Below, piece after piece: positions 61,475 to 64,000 of a stretch of DNA of 64,000 nt (positions within the stretch are counted from its first letter, which is position 1; each line of letters opens with the position of its first letter). The stretch spans positions 1 through 64,000 of the forward strand of contig NZ_JALJVC010000009.1 in the NCBI RefSeq assembly GCF_022967985.1, in the 5' to 3' direction. The DNA comes from Acinetobacter lwoffii. Lineage in GTDB: Bacteria > Pseudomonadota > Gammaproteobacteria > Pseudomonadales > Moraxellaceae. Below the pieces are notes generated by a model, which was not told where the DNA came from, ran no database searches, and was given only the letters and a program-made list of their open reading frames with translations. A program made the translations under genes and the position numbers.

Positions 61475-64000
61475 TTAGAGATTATCCATCGTCATCAAGC
61501 TGGCATTACCGCCTGCCGCCGCCGTGTTGATACTGATAGCGCGTTCAATCACAAATCGCTCGACCGGAATATCATAGTTGCCCGAACTTAAATGGGTGAT
61601 ACCAATAATTGCACCTTTTCGGCCTGCAATGCGTTTCTGCAAATCAATCAGTTCAACAGTGTCACCATGATGCAGGACGGCATCAAATACATCTGTTTCA
61701 ATATCCCGGACTACTTTAAATTGCTTGCTGACCGCGGCTGGCATGGTTGGTAAATATTTCAGAATAAAAGTATTGTTTGCCAGTACCGCAGGACGACTGC
61801 CAACCGATAAAATCGCCAGAATTTGCTGAATCTGGTCTTGATCCCTATGTGCTAACGAGAGAACGCTTTCACGCGGCAAGATTAGGTATTGATTTTCCTC
61901 GCCAGTTGGGCCTTGCAGGCTAAAGCTTTGACCAGTCGCAATTTGCATAGGCGCTTTTAAAGATAAAGTTGGGAAAGTTTTAGCTACCCAGGCTTTAAAC
62001 TCCTGAACAAGTTTATGTTCAACAAGTGCTGGCTCAGCTTGAGCTGCATAAGGCTGAGCCAGTTTTTTCTCGGATACTTGATGCATTAAACGATAGATAT
62101 ACAACGGGCCACCTGCTTTCGGGCCGGTGCCGGAAAGACCTTCACCACCAAAAGGCTGGACGCCCACGACCGCACCAACGATATTGCGGTTAATATACAG
62201 GTTGCCGACTTCGGCCTGTGCAATCACGGTTTGCATGGTTTCATCAATACGCGTATGCAAGCCCATGGTCAGGCCATAGCCTTTACTGTTGATCTGCTCT
62301 AATAACTGTTCCAGTTCACCATATTTATAACTAATTAGATGCAGCACCGGACCAAATACTTCACGTTCTAGATCGTCCAGATTTGGCAGTTCAATCAGGG
62401 TCGGCGCAATGAATGTTCCTGGAGTTAATTCAGTCTGGTCTTGATTAAACATCAACTGATGAACTTTATGACCTTTGCTGCGCATCTGCTCAATATGCTG
62501 TTGGATATTTTGCTGGGCTTCTGCATCAATCACTGGACCAATATCGGTTTTCAGCAAGACCGGATTACCAACGCGCAACTGTTGCATGGCACCTTTGAGC
62601 ATGTTGCGAACAGCCTCCAGATTATCCTCTTGCACACAAAGGACACGCAGGGCAGAACAGCGCTGACCGGCACTGTCATAGGCAGAGCTCACAACATCCA
62701 ACACCACCTGTTCAGTCAATGCAGATGAATCCACAATCATGGCATTTTGACCACCAGTTTCAGCAATCAGGGTGACGCTTTCTCCAAACTGGTTTATTCG
62801 TTCTGCCACGGTTTTTTGTAGAATTTGGGCGACCTCGGTGGAACCGGTAAACATGATGCCCTGAATACGTGGATCTGCACTGAGCTGTGCACCAATGGTT
62901 TCACCACGGCCCGGCAATAGCTGTAACACATCCTGCGGAATGCCGGCTTCCCATAAAATCTGTACGGCTTGTGCTGCAATGAGCGGTGTTTGTTCAGCCG
63001 GTTTGGCAATCACGGTATTGCCAGCGACCAGCGCTGCTGAAATCTGACCGGTAAAAATCGCCAGCGGGAAGTTCCATGGACTGATACATAGTAGAGTACC
63101 TAAAGGCTGGATCTGTACATTGTCACTGAGATCCAAAACTTGAGCTGCATAGTAACGCAAGAAATCTACCGCCTCACGTACTTCGGCAATCGCATTGGCA
63201 TAGGTTTTACCTGCTTCGCGAGAAAGAAGAACCATGAGCGGAAGCAAACGCTGTTCCATCAGTTCTGCGGCTTTATTCAGGCAGGCAGCACGCTCATTTT
63301 TTGGCAGATTGGCCCAGAAACTTTGTGCATTAACTGCTTGAGTGAGTGCAATTTCGGCCTGTTCAGAAGTTGCTTCATAGACTGTGCCGACCACATCCTG
63401 ATGGTGTGCTGGATTGATCACTGGAACTGCATGGGGCGTATCCACGCTGCTAAATGCCGTTCCCATAGCCGCTGACTGAAATTGCGTATTTGCCAGACTG
63501 GATGCGACTTCATTTAAAATACTGAGTTCAGCATCATTGGCCAAATCGAGTCCTGAAGAGTTCAATCGTGCATCGGTATAAAGATCTTGCGGATAGGGAA
63601 TCTGGGGATGCTTGGCACCCATCACGCCTTCTTGTTTTGATGCCTTTAAAATGGTTTGCTGTGGATTTTCAATCAAATCTTCAATTTTCAAGGTTTTGTC
63701 AGCAATACGATTGACGAAGGAGGTATTGGCACCATTTTCCAGTAAGCGGCGCACCAGATAAGCCAGCAAGGTTTCATGATTGCCGACTGGTGCATAGATC
63801 CGGCATGGTACACCGAGTTTATTTTTCGATGGATCGCCCACGACATTTTCATACAGTGGTTCGCCCATGCCATGCAGACATTGGAACTCATATTGGCCGG
63901 CATAATACTGCTCAGGTTGTGCCAGCTGATAGATCGTCGCTACCGTTTGTGCATTGTGAGTGGCAAATTGTGGGTAGATATAATCCGGTTCAGCCAACAG
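61475..64000 (-). CDS. putA: Proline dehydrogenase/delta-1-pyrroline-5-carboxylate dehydrogenase PutA (5' end outside window)
   Basis: PutA oxidises proline to glutamate in two steps. The window holds the C-terminal 841 residues; the gene runs in frame off the right edge. The beginning is the end of the FAD proline dehydrogenase domain (CLHGMGEPLYENVVG, GVPCRIYAPVGNHETLLAYLVRRLLENGAN in part). Then comes the NAD-dependent aldehyde dehydrogenase domain (NFPLAIFTGQISAALVAGNT, ETGGQNAMIVDSSA, catalytic Cys in DSAGQRCSALR, GPVLHLISYK). A C-terminal domain ends SINTAAAGGNASLMTMDNL. Whether an N-terminal ribbon-helix-helix DNA-binding domain is present cannot be seen. The gene lies alone before trmA with its own terminator. 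Confidence 0.97.
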   Translation of the reverse strand: MLAEPDYIYPQFATHNAQTVATIYQLAQPEQYYAGQYEFQCLHGMGEPLYENVVGDPSKNKLGVPCRIYAPVGNHETLLAYLVRRLLENGANTSFVNRIADKTLKIEDLIENPQQTILKASKQEGVMGAKHPQIPYPQDLYTDARLNSSGLDLANDAELSILNEVASSLANTQFQSAAMGTAFSSVDTPHAVPVINPAHHQDVVGTVYEATSEQAEIALTQAVNAQSFWANLPKNERAACLNKAAELMEQRLLPLMVLLSREAGKTYANAIAEVREAVDFLRYYAAQVLDLSDNVQIQPLGTLLCISPWNFPLAIFTGQISAALVAGNTVIAKPAEQTPLIAAQAVQILWEAGIPQDVLQLLPGRGETIGAQLSADPRIQGIMFTGSTEVAQILQKTVAERINQFGESVTLIAETGGQNAMIVDSSALTEQVVLDVVSSAYDSAGQRCSALRVLCVQEDNLEAVRNMLKGAMQQLRVGNPVLLKTDIGPVIDAEAQQNIQQHIEQMRSKGHKVHQLMFNQDQTELTPGTFIAPTLIELPNLDDLEREVFGPVLHLISYKYGELEQLLEQINSKGYGLTMGLHTRIDETMQTVIAQAEVGNLYINRNIVGAVVGVQPFGGEGLSGTGPKAGGPLYIYRLMHQVSEKKLAQPYAAQAEPALVEHKLVQEFKAWVAKTFPTLSLKAPMQIATGQSFSLQGPTGEENQYLILPRESVLSLAHRDQDQIQQILAILSVGSRPAVLANNTFILKYLPTMPAAVSKQFKVVRDIETDVFDAVLHHGDTVELIDLQKRIAGRKGAIIGITHLSSGNYDIPVERFVIERAISINTAAAGGNASLMTMDNL

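Overview
This 64 kb window is chromosomal DNA from a gamma-proteobacterium, almost certainly Acinetobacter. The base composition is moderately AT-rich. The order prmA / DUF3426 zinc-ribbon gene / fis / purH / purD replaces the enterobacterial prmA-dusB-fis order. RecA, UppS, BamA and LpxA have an Acinetobacter-like character, and no LexA-type operator is visible at recA. The species cannot be fixed from the sequence alone. Nearly everything is core metabolism and cell-envelope biogenesis. I see no prophage, IS element, CRISPR array, toxin-antitoxin pair, integron or tRNA/rRNA operon.

Layout. 0.2-4.1 kb: methionine ABC transporter in the order metQ-metN-metI, an AT-rich gap and a GNAT acetyltransferase. 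4.2-5.4 kb: an orphan protein with a PD-(D/E)XK-like C-terminus, the most accessory-looking gene. 5.5-11 kb: purD, purH, fis, a DUF3426 protein and prmA. 11.2-13.6 kb: two tandem bile-acid/sodium-symporter-like genes and a secreted Gln/Met-rich protein. 13.9-17.8 kb: mnmG, a broken mhpT-like transporter pseudogene and a small zinc-ribbon protein. 17.8-22.1 kb: glnG/glnL (NtrC/NtrB) divergent from rimO. 22.1-33.1 kb: the envelope cluster pyrH-frr-uppS-cdsA-dxr-rseP-bamA-skp-lpxD-fabZ-lpxA, joining isoprenoid, phospholipid, lipid A and outer-membrane-protein assembly genes. 33.2-40.1 kb: cpoB-like gene, 4.5S RNA, recA-recX, yrfG-hslR, cysQ, a histidine phosphatase, a tiny lipoprotein and rpsT. 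40.3-45.2 kb: a NAD(P)-binding protein, rraA, a double GST-N protein and a LuxR-type response regulator/7TMR-DISM kinase pair. 45.3-50.4 kb: roxA/maf/DUF2237 operon, pgk, a small lipoprotein and fba. 50.4-59.4 kb: DMT transporter, nitroreductase, HpaI-type aldolase, lpxH, ppiB, glnS, bestrophin-like channel and an LRAT-family protein. 59.7-64 kb: a small protein, trmA and the 3' two-thirds of putA, which runs off the end of the window.

The genes work mainly in three blocks. The 22-33 kb cluster, with lpxH at 54 kb, supplies envelope precursors and assembly factors. purH/purD, met transport, NtrBC, pgk/fba and putA handle central carbon and nitrogen supply. fis, rpsT, ffs, recA/recX, hslR, trmA, rimO, roxA, mnmG and prmA serve nucleic acids and the translation machinery. 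Most transcription units end in strong GC-stem/U-run terminators, several of them bidirectional.

The window does not contain an obvious undescribed multi-gene system. The most worthwhile leads are the orphan nuclease-like protein at 4.2 kb, a ~95 bp composite palindromic repeat present twice (6.8 kb and 55.0 kb), the doubly broken mhpT-like gene, palindromic/repeated sites upstream of metQ and between glnL and rimO, and the eukaryote-like LRAT protein.
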